Positions 45,572 to 54,518 of a stretch of 64,000 nt of DNA are shown in pieces; the stretch's first letter is position 1; every line of letters starts with the position of its first letter. The DNA is taken from NCBI GenBank assembly GCA_020637775.1, contig JACKJV010000010.1, positions 1 through 64,000 of the forward strand, written 5' to 3'. The stretch is from Brucellaceae bacterium. Lineage in GTDB: Bacteria; Pseudomonadota; Alphaproteobacteria; Rhizobiales; Rhizobiaceae. The notes below the pieces were generated by a model. That model saw only the letters and a program-made list of their open reading frames with translations. It searched no databases and was not told the origin of the DNA. A program made the position numbers and the translations under genes.

Positions 45572-45665
45572 GGCGCCAGATATCGTGTGAAAAAACGGCG
45601 CGGGCAAGGCAGCGGACAAGCCTGCGCCGTTGCAAGCCGGTGTCCCGCTGTCCCATATAGTCTCC

Positions 45666-46115
45666 ATGGCCGAGGTTCTTTTCTATCACCTGACCGAATC
45701 GACGCTCGAGGAGGCGCTGCCCGCCCTTCTGGAGCGCTCGCTGCAACGTGGCTGGAACGTGGTGATCCAGACCGGGACTGAAGAGCGGCGCGACGGGCTG
45801 GATCTTCACCTGTGGACCTACAGGGACGAAAGCTTCCTGGCCCATGCGACGGATCGCGCCGAACACGCCGCCGAAAACCCGGTGGTGCTGACATGCGGCG
45901 CGAACAACCCGAACGGCGCGACGATTCGCTTTCTTGTCGATGGCGCAACGCCGCCCGATCTTTCCGGCTATGAGCGCGGCGTCTTCATGTTCGATGGCCA
46001 TGATCCTGACCAGTTGAACCACGCTCGTGCGCAATGGAAGGCACAAAAGGCCGCCGGCCACGACCTGACTTATTGGCAGCAGACGCCGGAACGGCGATGG
46101 GTGAAGAAGGCATGA
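45666..46115 (+). CDS. holC: DNA polymerase III chi subunit
   Basis: HolC links SSB to the clamp loader. 149 residues; AEVLFYHLTESTLEEALPAL, GWNVVIQTGTEERRDGLDLHLW and the DQLNHARAQWKAQKAAGHDL helix are typical. The stop overlaps the methyltransferase start (ATGA). It normally follows pepA directly; here three genes lie between. Confidence 0.93.
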   Translation: MAEVLFYHLTESTLEEALPALLERSLQRGWNVVIQTGTEERRDGLDLHLWTYRDESFLAHATDRAEHAAENPVVLTCGANNPNGATIRFLVDGATPPDLSGYERGVFMFDGHDPDQLNHARAQWKAQKAAGHDLTYWQQTPERRWVKKA

Positions 46116-46813
46116 GCTCAGACAGTCCCGACGATTTCCGCAGCCGGCGCGAGGCCATGAAGGCGCGTATCGATCCGCTGGACCGCGATGCCGGCGCAAC
46201 GGTTTCCGAACGCAAGGCCTTCTTCGATCAGGTCTATGCCATGGCCGGCGGCGACGAAGCGGCCGTGCCATGGGCCGACCTTAAGCCCAAGGACAAGCTG
46301 CTGGAGTGGCTGGCAGCCCATCCCGGTAATGGCCGCACCGCCATCGATATCGCCTGCGGTCTGGGCGACAATGCCGAGGCGCTGGCCGCGGCCGGCTATG
46401 CCACCACGGCCTTCGACCTTTCGGAGAAGGCGGTGGAATGGGCGAGACGGCGGTTTCCCGGAAGCGCAGTCGATTATCAGACGGCAAACCTGCTGTCGCC
46501 GCCGCCTGAATGGATCGCCGGTTTCGACCTTGTCCACGAATGCTACACCATCCAGTCCGTGCCGCCGGCCATGCAGCAGGCATTCTCGCAAGCGGTGGCC
46601 GCTCTGGTAAGGCCGGGCGGGCGGTTGCTCGTCTATACGCGCCTGCGTCCGGAAGGCAGCGCCCATGAGGGGCCGCCCTGGCCGCTGATGCCGTCGCAAA
46701 CCGGAGCCTTCGCCGGGCTCGGCCTTGTCGAGGAGCATCGCGAGCATTTCGACATCCTGCGCCCGGATCGCAGGATCGCGCATGAATTTTCCGTCTGGCA
46801 CAAGCCGGCCTGA
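46112..46813 (+). CDS. class I SAM-dependent methyltransferase
   Basis: 233 residues. SAM motif AIDIACGLGDNAEALAAAGY and the post-motif FDLSEKAVEWARRRFP are clear, followed by LVHECYTIQSVPP and LVRPGGRLLVY. The start is ATG 46112 (GAAGAAGG upstream, overlapping holC); ATG 46097 is also in frame. Resembles thiopurine/tellurite-type or small-molecule methyltransferases. The substrate is unknown. Confidence 0.85.
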   Translation: MSSDSPDDFRSRREAMKARIDPLDRDAGATVSERKAFFDQVYAMAGGDEAAVPWADLKPKDKLLEWLAAHPGNGRTAIDIACGLGDNAEALAAAGYATTAFDLSEKAVEWARRRFPGSAVDYQTANLLSPPPEWIAGFDLVHECYTIQSVPPAMQQAFSQAVAALVRPGGRLLVYTRLRPEGSAHEGPPWPLMPSQTGAFAGLGLVEEHREHFDILRPDRRIAHEFSVWHKPA

Positions 46814-46832
46814 GCGACCGGGGGAAACGTGC

Positions 46833-47432
46833 ATGCTTCGCTTCATCTTTCTTCTGGTCATGCTCGCCGGATTGGGCGCGGCGGTCGGCTATCCCTGGGC
46901 CGTGGAAAATTTCTCCGGCACCGAACTGGGCACCATTCGGGTTTACGACCGCGAAACGGGCTTCACGCCGGCGCGCGTGATCGTCTCGCCGGTGGACGCG
47001 CCGGTGCGTGTCCTCGTTGATCTGACCGCGCTGCCGCAGCGCATCCTGGCGTCCGACCGCACTGTCATCGACCTGACCATCGCGAGCGCTGGCGGAACGC
47101 AACGCACGGAGCGGCTCGACTTCGCCCCGGCTCAGGCCAACCGCGAGGATGCGGGCCTGTCCTCCGAACAGGTCTACCGTGTCTCGGCAGGAACGCTGGA
47201 GCCACGCATTACCGACGAATATACCTTCACCTTCGCTCCGGCAGGCAATCAGGCCATCGAAATGAAGACGCTGGACCTTGTCCTGCGCCGCAACGCGCTG
47301 GCCTGGGACAAGCGCGTCCAGCCGGCAGGCTTCATCGCCGCCGCGCTGGGCTTCATCGGCTTCGTCCTGGCGTTCAGACGCCGCAAGCGTCCGCCAGTGG
47401 AGCCGCAACGGCGCAAATGGGGCAGGGGCTGA
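46833..47432 (+). CDS. membrane-anchored protein of unknown function, 199 aa
   Basis: An N-terminal hydrophobic helix (MLRFIFLLVMLAGLGAAVGY) and a C-terminal helix (PAGFIAAALGFIGFVLAF, about 165-183) flank a beta-rich periplasmic domain (RVIVSPVDAPVRVLVDLTAL; YTFTFAPAG), ending in a basic cytoplasmic tail RRRKRPPVEPQRRKWGRG. GGGGGAAAC precedes ATG 46833. It sits 19 bp after the methyltransferase, so is probably co-transcribed. I do not recognise a family. Confidence 0.7.
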   Translation: MLRFIFLLVMLAGLGAAVGYPWAVENFSGTELGTIRVYDRETGFTPARVIVSPVDAPVRVLVDLTALPQRILASDRTVIDLTIASAGGTQRTERLDFAPAQANREDAGLSSEQVYRVSAGTLEPRITDEYTFTFAPAGNQAIEMKTLDLVLRRNALAWDKRVQPAGFIAAALGFIGFVLAFRRRKRPPVEPQRRKWGRG

Positions 47433-47571
47433 CGCGGGCGCCCCTGCCGGTCCTGGCGTGGCTGCCATCCGCCCGGCGCGCTCTTGAACCGCCTGTTTGT
47501 GATTTGGCGCACAGATGCACGGCCATTTGTGGCATAATACGGGATGCGGAGGGGCAACCACGGAGGTTGCT

Positions 47572-47889
47572 ATGTCACGTCAATCCAGTCTTCACACATC
47601 CGGCCGGTTCGCCGCCACCTTGGCCTTGGCGGGTGCAGCGCTGCTTTTTGCCACGGCCGCGTTCGCCCAGGCAAATGCCGGAAATCAGGGTGGGCCGGAT
47701 ACCGGCAACGGGTCCGACAGACGGTCCAACTGCACTGCCGCGCCCTGTCCGACCGCCCAAAGGGAGGCGCCACGGCCGGATTGTTCCTGCGATATCCGGC
47801 GCATGAACACGGCCAATGGCGTCGTGCTGGTCCGCGATTGCTATGTGCAGGTCAATGGCCGGATGCAGTATTGCGAGGCCAGGCGGTAG
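47572..47889 (+). CDS. small Cys-rich secreted protein, 105 aa
   Basis: Signal peptide ending AAFA (about residue 32), then a low-complexity Gly/Asn region and six cysteines (NCTAAPCPT, DCSCDIRR, RDCYVQV, QYCEARR), which suggests three disulfides. CGGAGG precedes ATG 47572. A bidirectional hairpin follows. No family recognised. Confidence 0.6.
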   Translation: MSRQSSLHTSGRFAATLALAGAALLFATAAFAQANAGNQGGPDTGNGSDRRSNCTAAPCPTAQREAPRPDCSCDIRRMNTANGVVLVRDCYVQVNGRMQYCEARR

Positions 47890-47908
47890 CAATCTGCCAG
47901 CCGGAAAA

Positions 47909-47934
47909 GCCGCGCCCGTGTCTTCGGGCGCGGC
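47909..47934. terminator. hairpin between the Cys-rich protein and the aldo/keto reductase
   Basis: GCCGCGCCCG and CGGGCGCGGC form a 10-bp stem with loop TGTCTT. On the minus strand it is followed by TTTTCC, so it serves best as terminator of the aldo/keto reductase gene, and it could also stop the plus-strand transcript. Confidence 0.7.
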
Positions 47935-47966
47935 ACTTTGGCTGCCCTGTTTCCGAGGCACGCTGG

Positions 47967-49010
47967 TCAGAACGGCATCGGATAGTGCCGGTGGATGGCG
48001 TCGATCCGCTCCAGCACGTCCGCGCCAAGCGCCACGTCCTTGGCGGCGATGTTGGTCTTGAGCTGTTCCATCGAGGTTGCGCCGATGATGACCGAAGCCA
48101 TGAAGGGCTTGGCCAGGCACCAGGCGAGCGCCATCTGCGCGGGGTCGAGGCCACACTCGCGTGCCAGCCCGACATAGGCCTCCATGGCCGGAATGGCATG
48201 CGCCTGCCAGCGCCCGCCGAGATTGTCCGTGATCGAGCGGCGCGAGCCGGCCGGAATGGCACCGTCGAGATACTTGCCAGTCAGGATGCCGGCAGCCAGC
48301 GGGGAGTAGGTCAGCAGGCCCACATCCTCGTGGTGCGAAAGCTCGGCCCAGTCGGTGTCGAAAAGGCGGCACATCAGGTTGTACTCGTTCTGCACCGAAG
48401 CCACGCGCGGTCCGCCGCTGCGCTCCGCGATCTCCAGCATCTTCGCCACGCCCCAGACCGTGTCATTGGAAACGCCAAGCGCGCGGATCTTGCCTTCCTT
48501 GACCAATGCGTCTGCCGTGGCCACGGTCTCTTCAAGGTCGGCCTGCGCCTGCGCCTTGTCCTGCTTCCAGGGCGCGTAGGCCCAGTTCTGCCGGAAATGA
48601 TAGGAGCCGCGATTGGGCCAGTGAATCTGGTAGAGGTCGATATGATCCGTCCCGAGCCGCTTCAGGCTGTTTTCCACCGCCTCGCGAATGGTCAGGGCAT
48701 TGGCGGGCGCACCATCGCGCACCGTCTTGTTGCCCTTGCCGACGATCTTGGTGGCGATGACGATGTCGTCACGCCGCCCGCGCGCCTTCAGCCATGAGCC
48801 GATGATCTCCTCGGTTCGTCCCGCCGTCTCGGCGCGGATCGGGTTGGTCGGGTACATTTCCGCGGTGTCGAAGAAGTTGATGCCCTGTTCGACGGCATGA
48901 TCCATTTGTGCATGGCCGTCCGCTTCGCTGTTCTGCTCGCCCCAGGTCATGGTGCCGAGGCAGATTTCGGAAATGGCGATGCCGGTCCGGCCGAGCGGAT
49001 TCATTTTCAT
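47967..49010 (-). CDS. aldo/keto reductase (Tas-like)
   Basis: 347 residues, TIM-barrel NADPH oxidoreductase. Signatures: FFDTAEMYP, catalytic Lys in ATKIVGKG, HIDLYQIHWPN and SVIIGATSMEQL. Resembles E. coli Tas and YghZ types. A palindrome, TTTGCCCAGGGGCAAA at 49039-49054, lies 29 bp upstream of the start. The substrate is unknown. Confidence 0.9.
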   Translation of the reverse strand: MKMNPLGRTGIAISEICLGTMTWGEQNSEADGHAQMDHAVEQGINFFDTAEMYPTNPIRAETAGRTEEIIGSWLKARGRRDDIVIATKIVGKGNKTVRDGAPANALTIREAVENSLKRLGTDHIDLYQIHWPNRGSYHFRQNWAYAPWKQDKAQAQADLEETVATADALVKEGKIRALGVSNDTVWGVAKMLEIAERSGGPRVASVQNEYNLMCRLFDTDWAELSHHEDVGLLTYSPLAAGILTGKYLDGAIPAGSRRSITDNLGGRWQAHAIPAMEAYVGLARECGLDPAQMALAWCLAKPFMASVIIGATSMEQLKTNIAAKDVALGADVLERIDAIHRHYPMPF

Positions 49011-49038
49011 CGGTTCTGTATCCTGATCGTGAAGGGGA

Positions 49039-49054
49039 TTTGCCCAGGGGCAAA
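49039..49054 (-). promoter_or_regulatory. 16-bp palindrome upstream of the aldo/keto reductase
   Basis: TTTGCCC (49039-49045) and GGGCAAA (49048-49054) around a central AG are perfectly symmetric. Its position 29 bp before the ATG suggests an operator for an unlinked regulator. Confidence 0.4.
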
Positions 49055-49122
49055 GACATAGCCGAAGACGGCTTCATGTCCAGTGCCCGCCGAAGATGGA
49101 TTGCCGGAGAGGGAAGGCGGTT

Positions 49123-49929
49123 TCAGATTTCGCCGAAATCGCCGCCACGGCCCTTGCCGGATGAGAAACGCGCAGCCCCGGCGACGCCGTCGCGGGTGAA
49201 GGTGTCCAGGCTGCGCCACTCGTTGGCCAGCGCTTGCGCCGGCTCCTTGCCCCATTGGTTCAGCGCGCTCATCCGGTCGGCGCGCATGGTCGCCTGCGGA
49301 AAGCGCGTCAGCGTCTGCGCCAGTTCCAGCGCCGTCGCCAGCGCCGAACCATCGGCGCAGACAGTGGTTGCAAGCCCGATGGCGAGGCATTCGTCCGCAT
49401 CCACCCGTCGCCCGGTCAGGATCAGGTCCATGGCGCGGCCCTGGCCAACGATGCGCGGCAGGCGCACCGTGCCGCCATCGATCAAGGGCACCCCCCAGCG
49501 CCGGCAATAGACGCCCATATAGGCGCTTTCCTCCATCACCCGCAGGTCGCACCACAGCGCCAGTTCCATGCCGCCAGCAACGGCCGGGCCCGAAATCGCG
49601 GCAATGACCGGTTTGGACAGCATCAGCCGCGTCGGCCCCATCGGACCGGGCCGCGGGTCGGCCGCCGGATTGTCCCAATCCTCGCCGATGACGTGACGCG
49701 AAAACCAGTCGGCATCCATCCCTTGGGCGGCCGCCTTCAGGTCGAAGCCCGCGCAGAAGGCGCCCGGAACCCCGGTCAGGATCGCCACGCGCTGGCTCTG
49801 ATCCGCCTCGAAGGCAAGGAACGCCTCGTAAAGCGCCGAGGCCATGGCCGGGTTGACGGCATTGCGCGCCTCCGGCCGGTCGATGGTGACGGTCGTCACC
49901 GCGCCGTCTGCGGTCATGCGTATCGTCAC
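49123..49929 (-). CDS. enoyl-CoA hydratase/isomerase (crotonase) family
   Basis: 268 residues. CoA-binding motif GAFCAGFDLKAAAQG and oxyanion-hole motif SGPAVAGGMELALWCDLRV are typical; the second catalytic acidic residue position is not obvious in WGVPLIDGGTVRLP, where many hydratases have Glu. Its start overlaps the ABC-F stop by 4 bp (ATGA), so the two are translationally coupled. Confidence 0.88.
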   Translation of the reverse strand: MTIRMTADGAVTTVTIDRPEARNAVNPAMASALYEAFLAFEADQSQRVAILTGVPGAFCAGFDLKAAAQGMDADWFSRHVIGEDWDNPAADPRPGPMGPTRLMLSKPVIAAISGPAVAGGMELALWCDLRVMEESAYMGVYCRRWGVPLIDGGTVRLPRIVGQGRAMDLILTGRRVDADECLAIGLATTVCADGSALATALELAQTLTRFPQATMRADRMSALNQWGKEPAQALANEWRSLDTFTRDGVAGAARFSSGKGRGGDFGEI

Positions 49930-51818
49930 CCCGCCATTGCCTCCTCGTATTGCGCGGACATGTCCAGCCAGCTTTCCTCGGTCTGCGCCAGTTTCGCGGT
50001 CAGGTCAGCCCGTTCCTTGCCCAGATCGGCGGCCTTCTTCGCGTTCTTCTCATAGAGCGAAGGGTCGGCCAATTCGGTTTCGATGGACGCAATCCGCTTG
50101 CCAAGCTTTTCCATCAAGGTCTCGGTTTCCTTGATCTTTCTTGCCAGCGGCTTGAGTTGCTCGCGCTTCTGCGCCGCCTCGCGCCGCTGGTCCGCCTTGG
50201 AGACGGCGGCGGGGCCGTCTTCCTTCGGCCTCTTCGCCTCGCCTGCCGCCCTGGCCGCGCCGGTGATGAACTGGCGGTAGTCGTCGAGATCGCCGTCATA
50301 GGGTTTGACGCCGCCGTCATGCACCAGCCAGAGCCGGTCGGCGGTGGCTTCGACAAGGTGCCGGTCGTGCGAGATCACGATCACGGCGCCCGGAAAATCG
50401 TTCAGCGCCTCGATCAGCGCCTGCCGGCTGTCGATGTCGAGATGGTTGGTCGGCTCGTCGAGGATCAGAAGGTTCGGGCCGTCGAAGGCGGCAAGTCCCA
50501 TCAGCAGCCGCGCCTTTTCCCCACCCGAGAGGTTCTTGGCCGGCGTATCCATCTTCTCCGTCGCCAGCCCCATTTGTGCCACGCGGGAGCGCACGCGGGC
50601 CTCCGGCTCTTTCGGCATCAGCGCGCGCACGTGGTCGGCCGGGCTGTCGTCTGGCCGCAGGTCGTCCATCTGGTGCTGGGCGAAGAAGGCCACCTTCAGA
50701 TTGGGCGACAGCGTGATCGATCCGGTTTCCGGTTGCAACCGTCCGGCGATCATCTTGGCGAAGGTGGATTTGCCATTGCCATTGGCGCCCAGCAGCGCGA
50801 TCCGGTCGTCGGCGTCGATCCGTAGCGAAAGCCGCTTGAGAACCGGCTGGCCGGGCACATAGCCCACCGAACCGCCGTCGATTGCAATGGCCGGCGAGGC
50901 AGCGCGTTTTTCCGGCTCGGGAAAGCGGATCGGCGCGACATGATCGTTCACGGCTGCCGATATGGGGGCCATGCGCTCCAGCGCCTTGAGCCGGCTTTGC
51001 GCCTGGCGCGCCTTGGAAGCCTTGGCGCGGAAGCGTTCGACAAAGCTTTCCATGTGCTTGCGCTTGGCTTCCTGCTTCTCCCGGCTTTTTTCCTGGAGGA
51101 TCGCCTTCTCGGCCCGCTGGCGCTCGAACTGGTCATAGCCGCCGCGCCAGAAGGTCAGCTTCTGCTGATCGAGATGGACGATGGAATTGACGGCCCGGTT
51201 GAGCAGGTCACGGTCGTGCGAGATGAGCAGAACGGTGTGCGGATAGCGGGCAAGATAGGTCTCCAGCCACAGCGTGCCTTCAAGGTCGAGATAGTTGGTC
51301 GGCTCGTCCAGCAGCAGCAGGTCGGGCTCGGCGAACAGCACGGCGGCCAGTGCGACGCGCATCCGCCAGCCACCGGAAAAGCTCTTCGCCGGGCGTTTCT
51401 GCGCCTCGGCATCGAAGCCCAGCCCTGCCAGGATGGAGGCAGCACGCGCTTCGGCCGAATGCGCCTGGATGTCGGCTAGCCGGGTCTGGATGTCTGCGAT
51501 GCGATGCGGATCGGTCGCCGTCTCCGCCTCCGCCATCAGGGCAAGGCGCTCCGTGTCGGCCTTCAGCACGATCTCGATCAGCGGCTCGTCCGTACCCGGC
51601 GCTTCCTGCGCCACCTGGCCTATTCTCATGTTTTTCGGCAGGTGGATGGAGCCGGTTTCGGGCGCCAGGTCGCCGGCAATGGCGCGAAAAAGGGTGGTCT
51701 TGCCCGTGCCGTTGCGCCCCACCAGTCCGGCCTTCGCGCCTTCGGGCAGCGACAGCGTGGCATGGTCGATGAGCAGGCGTCCGGCAATGCGAAGCGAAAG
51801 GTCGGATATCGTCAGCAT
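49926..51818 (-). CDS. ABC-F family ATPase (YheS/Uup-like)
   Basis: 630 residues, two ABC domains and no membrane part. First domain: Walker A VGRNGTGKTT, signature SGGWRMRVALA, Walker B LLLLDEPTNYLD. Linker rich in Lys/Arg/Gln (AEKAILQEKSREKQEAKRK). Second domain: Walker A LGANGNGKST, signature LSGGEKARLLMG, Walker B LLILDEPTNHLD. C-terminal coiled-coil (KPLARKIKETETLMEKLGKR). These proteins act on stalled or special ribosomes. Confidence 0.93.
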   Translation of the reverse strand: MLTISDLSLRIAGRLLIDHATLSLPEGAKAGLVGRNGTGKTTLFRAIAGDLAPETGSIHLPKNMRIGQVAQEAPGTDEPLIEIVLKADTERLALMAEAETATDPHRIADIQTRLADIQAHSAEARAASILAGLGFDAEAQKRPAKSFSGGWRMRVALAAVLFAEPDLLLLDEPTNYLDLEGTLWLETYLARYPHTVLLISHDRDLLNRAVNSIVHLDQQKLTFWRGGYDQFERQRAEKAILQEKSREKQEAKRKHMESFVERFRAKASKARQAQSRLKALERMAPISAAVNDHVAPIRFPEPEKRAASPAIAIDGGSVGYVPGQPVLKRLSLRIDADDRIALLGANGNGKSTFAKMIAGRLQPETGSITLSPNLKVAFFAQHQMDDLRPDDSPADHVRALMPKEPEARVRSRVAQMGLATEKMDTPAKNLSGGEKARLLMGLAAFDGPNLLILDEPTNHLDIDSRQALIEALNDFPGAVIVISHDRHLVEATADRLWLVHDGGVKPYDGDLDDYRQFITGAARAAGEAKRPKEDGPAAVSKADQRREAAQKREQLKPLARKIKETETLMEKLGKRIASIETELADPSLYEKNAKKAADLGKERADLTAKLAQTEESWLDMSAQYEEAMAG

Positions 51819-51857
51819 GGCCCGCTTTTGACCGATGCGGGGGAGCGGCGCAAGGGG

Positions 51858-52376
51858 TCAGGCGAAGCGCCTGCCTTCCGGCGCGCGGTGGAACTGGATC
51901 AGGTCGAGTCCCGGCGGCGTCTCGCCCAGAACCGAAAGGATCATGTGCGCCTGCCCGCGATGATGTGTTTGGTGATTGAAGAAATGGCTGAGCGCCGGTG
52001 CAAGCCGCTGGCTGACCGTCCTGAGGTCCGTCATGGTCGTATAGGTGAAACGCCCGGCCACCGCCGCGTCGTCCAGCCCGTCGATGAAGGCGAGGATGCG
52101 CCGGTCCTCGGCTTCACGCGCGGCCCGCAGGCTGGCAAGGTCTTCGTAGAGGATCGTGTCCAGCGAAGGCGGATTGGTGCCTTCGCCGGTGAATCGCTTC
52201 ATCCAGACGCGGTCGCCGACGAGGATATGGTTCAGCGTGCCCATCATCGACTTGAAGAAGGCGCCACAATCGCGCCGCCAGGCCGCATCGTCCAGCGCGC
52301 CGGCCGCATCGTAGAGCCGCCCGTTCGCCCAGGCATTGTAATGCGCGAACATCTGGAAATTTTGTCTGGCGTCCAC
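51858..52376 (-). CDS. DinB family protein (putative metal-dependent enzyme)
   Basis: 172 residues, four-helix DinB fold. Histidine ligands are in TLNHILVGDRVWMKRF and HFFNHQTHHRGQAHMIL. Start GTG 52376 gives VDARQNFQMFAHYNAWANG with AAGGAAA upstream. Relatives are metal-dependent thiol transferases or unknown. A palindrome at 52394-52414 lies in the divergent gap to the GST gene. Confidence 0.83.
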   Translation of the reverse strand: MDARQNFQMFAHYNAWANGRLYDAAGALDDAAWRRDCGAFFKSMMGTLNHILVGDRVWMKRFTGEGTNPPSLDTILYEDLASLRAAREAEDRRILAFIDGLDDAAVAGRFTYTTMTDLRTVSQRLAPALSHFFNHQTHHRGQAHMILSVLGETPPGLDLIQFHRAPEGRRFA

Positions 52377-52393
52377 TTTCCTTGTCCCCCGCC

Positions 52394-52414
52394 TGTGGCA
52401 ATAGTGTCGCCACA
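52394..52414. promoter_or_regulatory. inverted repeat between dinB-like and GST genes
   Basis: TGTGGC (52394-52399) and GCCACA (52409-52414) are perfectly symmetric around a 9-bp spacer. It lies 18 bp upstream of the DinB GTG and 26 bp upstream of the GST GTG, a good place for an operator controlling both genes. Confidence 0.4.
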
Positions 52415-52439
52415 ATAACGAATTGCGAGGGACAGAACA

Positions 52440-53132
52440 GTGACCATTCAGCTTTACGATCTCGTCGGCGCCGATGCCGCCCGCCCGTTCAGCCCCCATT
52501 GCTGGAAGACGGCGATGTCGCTGGCCCACAAGGGCCTGGATTTCACCCGCGTGCCGACCCGTTTTCCCGAAGTGGCGAAAATCGAGGGCGGGGCATCGAA
52601 GACGGTGCCGGTCATCAATGACGGCGGCAAGGTGGTGGCGGACAGTTTCGCCATCGCCGAGTATCTTGAAGACGCCTATCCGGACAGGCCGAGCCTGTTC
52701 GGCGGGGAGGGAGGCCGCGCAACCGCGCGCTTCGTCGAAAGCTGGACGCAATGGGTCATCCACCCGCAGCTTGTGCGCGTCGCCATCATGGACATTCACG
52801 ACTGCCTGTCGCCGGAAGACCGGGAATGGTTCCGCGCCGACCGCGAGGGCAAGTTCGGCAAGCCGCTGGAAGAGCTGCGTCTGTCCGGCGAGGAGGCGCA
52901 GGCCGCGTTCACGAAAACGCTCGATCCGCTGCGCGCCACGCTGAAGAAGCAGGCTTTCATCGGCGGTGCCGGCCCGCTCTTTGCCGATTACATCGTCTTT
53001 GGCGCGTTCCAGTGGGCCCGCGTGGTCTGCCCGCATGAATTCCTGCCGCAAGGCGATCCGGTGGCCGATTGGTTCGGCCGCTGCCTCGATCTGCATGACG
53101 GGCTTGGGCGCCAGGTTCCCGCCTGCGGCTGA
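52440..53132 (+). CDS. glutathione S-transferase family protein
   Basis: 230 residues. Thioredoxin-fold start (YDLVGADAARPFSPHCWKTA), cis-Pro motif SKTVPVINDG and ADSFAIAEYLEDAYPDR, then an all-helical domain. GTG 52440 has AGGGA upstream. Divergent from the DinB-like gene across 63 bp. Substrate unknown; similar proteins act in beta-etherase or detoxification pathways. Confidence 0.85.
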   Translation: MTIQLYDLVGADAARPFSPHCWKTAMSLAHKGLDFTRVPTRFPEVAKIEGGASKTVPVINDGGKVVADSFAIAEYLEDAYPDRPSLFGGEGGRATARFVESWTQWVIHPQLVRVAIMDIHDCLSPEDREWFRADREGKFGKPLEELRLSGEEAQAAFTKTLDPLRATLKKQAFIGGAGPLFADYIVFGAFQWARVVCPHEFLPQGDPVADWFGRCLDLHDGLGRQVPACG

Positions 53133-53255
53133 GGCGGCGTTGCGGGCGTCTTTCGTTTTTCATCCAGACGCGCTATAGCGCCCGCGAACCGGCGCTGCGG
53201 GCCGCGCCCGCGGCGCCGCGCCATTTCAAGACAACAAACGGATCCGAGGACCATC

Positions 53256-53678
53256 ATGGCCATTGAACGTACCTTTTCGATGATCAAGCCCGACGCCACC
53301 AAGCGCAACCTGACCGGTGCCATCACCAAGATGCTGGAAGATGCCGGCCTGCGCGTCGTCGCTTCCAAGCGCGTGTGGATGAGCCGCCGTCAGGCCGAGC
53401 AGTTCTATGCCGTCCACAAGGAGCGTCCCTTCTTCGGTGAACTGACCGAGTTCATGTCCTCCGGCCCGACCATCGTGCAGGTGCTGGAAGGCGAAAACGC
53501 CATTGCCAAGAACCGCGAAGTCATGGGCGCCACCAACCCGGCCGATGCCGCCGAGGGCACGATCCGCAAGGCCTTCGCCCAGTCCATCGGCGAAAATTCC
53601 GTCCACGGCTCCGATGCGCCGGAAACGGCTGCCGAGGAAATCGCCTTCTGGTTCGGCGGCAACGAGATCGTCGGCTGA
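53256..53678 (+). CDS. ndk: nucleoside diphosphate kinase
   Basis: Transfers gamma-phosphate between nucleoside triphosphates and diphosphates. 140 residues; [15 protein letters not shown] and the active-site His in [16 protein letters not shown]. Followed by a strong terminator. A GCGCTATAGCGC palindrome lies 75 bp upstream. Confidence 0.98.
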   Translation: MAIERTFSMIKPDATKRNLTGAITKMLEDAGLRVVASKRVWMSRRQAEQFYAVHKERPFFGELTEFMSSGPTIVQVLEGENAIAKNREVMGATNPADAAEGTIRKAFAQSIGENSVHGSDAPETAAEEIAFWFGGNEIVG

Positions 53679-53724
53679 CCACGGGTGACGGACTGCCTGC
53701 GCAGGCATCCGATACGAGACTGCG

Positions 53725-53750
53725 AAAGCCGGGCCCCGCGCCCGGCTTTT
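53725..53750 (+). terminator. rho-independent terminator after ndk
   Basis: AAAGCCGGGC and GCCCGGCTTT form a 10-bp stem with loop CCCGC, followed by T-rich sequence (TCGTTG). It begins 47 bp after the ndk stop. Confidence 0.88.
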
Positions 53751-53853
53751 CGTTGTCCGGATGCGGCTTTCCGCCGCGTTACGATTGCTTCACTGATTTA
53801 TGACATGATCATGGGGCAAGAGAACCGGAACCAACAACGACCGGCAGGCAGGC

Positions 53854-54510
53854 GTGTTCGATCACAGGGAATATACGGCCCGCGAGATCCTCGCTGACGG
53901 CATCGTGCACGGAGTGGCCATCGCCGCCAGTCTGGCTGCGGGCGGCGCGGTGCTGGCGCTGGCAACGATCTACCTGGAGCCGGGCATCCGGCTGGCGCTC
54001 ACCGTCTATGCGGTCACGCTGGTCGCCATGTTCGCCTTTTCCATGGCCTACAATCTCATTCCGCATCCGCCGCTCAAGCCGCTGCTGCGCCGGTTCGACC
54101 AGGCTGCCATCTTTCTGAAGATTGCCGGCACCTACACGCCGCTGACGGTGCTGATCGGCTCTGTCTTTTCGCATACCATGCTGGCGCTCATCTGGCTGGC
54201 CGCTCTGGCCGGCGTTGCGCTCAAGATGTTCGGCCGTATGCATCGCGACCGCTACACGATCCCGCTTTATCTCGGGCTGGGATGGGCCAGCGTCGCGCTG
54301 GTCTGGCCCATGATGCAGACCCTGCCGACGGTGGATGCGGTGCTGATCATCGCCGGCGGCCTGCTGTACACGGCTGGACTGGTGTTCCATGTCTGGCATT
54401 CGCTGGCCTACCAGAATGCCATCTGGCACGGCTTCGTCGCCGCGGCCGCAACCTGCCATTTCACCGCCGTTTCGCACGCCTCCTTCACGCTCGGTGTGCT
54501 CACGGCCTGA
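53854..54510 (+). CDS. hemolysin III / PAQR-type membrane protein
   Basis: 218 residues, seven membrane helices. Motifs: ILADGIVHG, FSMAYNLIPHPPLKP, DQAAIFLKIAGTYTP and the C-terminal histidines (WHSLAYQNAIWHG; CHFTAVSH), which bind metal in the related PAQR and ceramidase families. GTG 53854 follows GGCAGGCAGG. Function in bacteria is not settled; haemolysis is not implied. Confidence 0.9.
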   Translation: MFDHREYTAREILADGIVHGVAIAASLAAGGAVLALATIYLEPGIRLALTVYAVTLVAMFAFSMAYNLIPHPPLKPLLRRFDQAAIFLKIAGTYTPLTVLIGSVFSHTMLALIWLAALAGVALKMFGRMHRDRYTIPLYLGLGWASVALVWPMMQTLPTVDAVLIIAGGLLYTAGLVFHVWHSLAYQNAIWHGFVAAAATCHFTAVSHASFTLGVLTA

Positions 54511-54518
54511 ACAGGATA

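Noticed and set aside
53170..53181. GCGCTATAGCGC palindrome upstream of ndk
   Set aside because: Short, self-complementary sequences of this type are frequent in GC-rich alphaproteobacterial promoter regions; no second element supports it.
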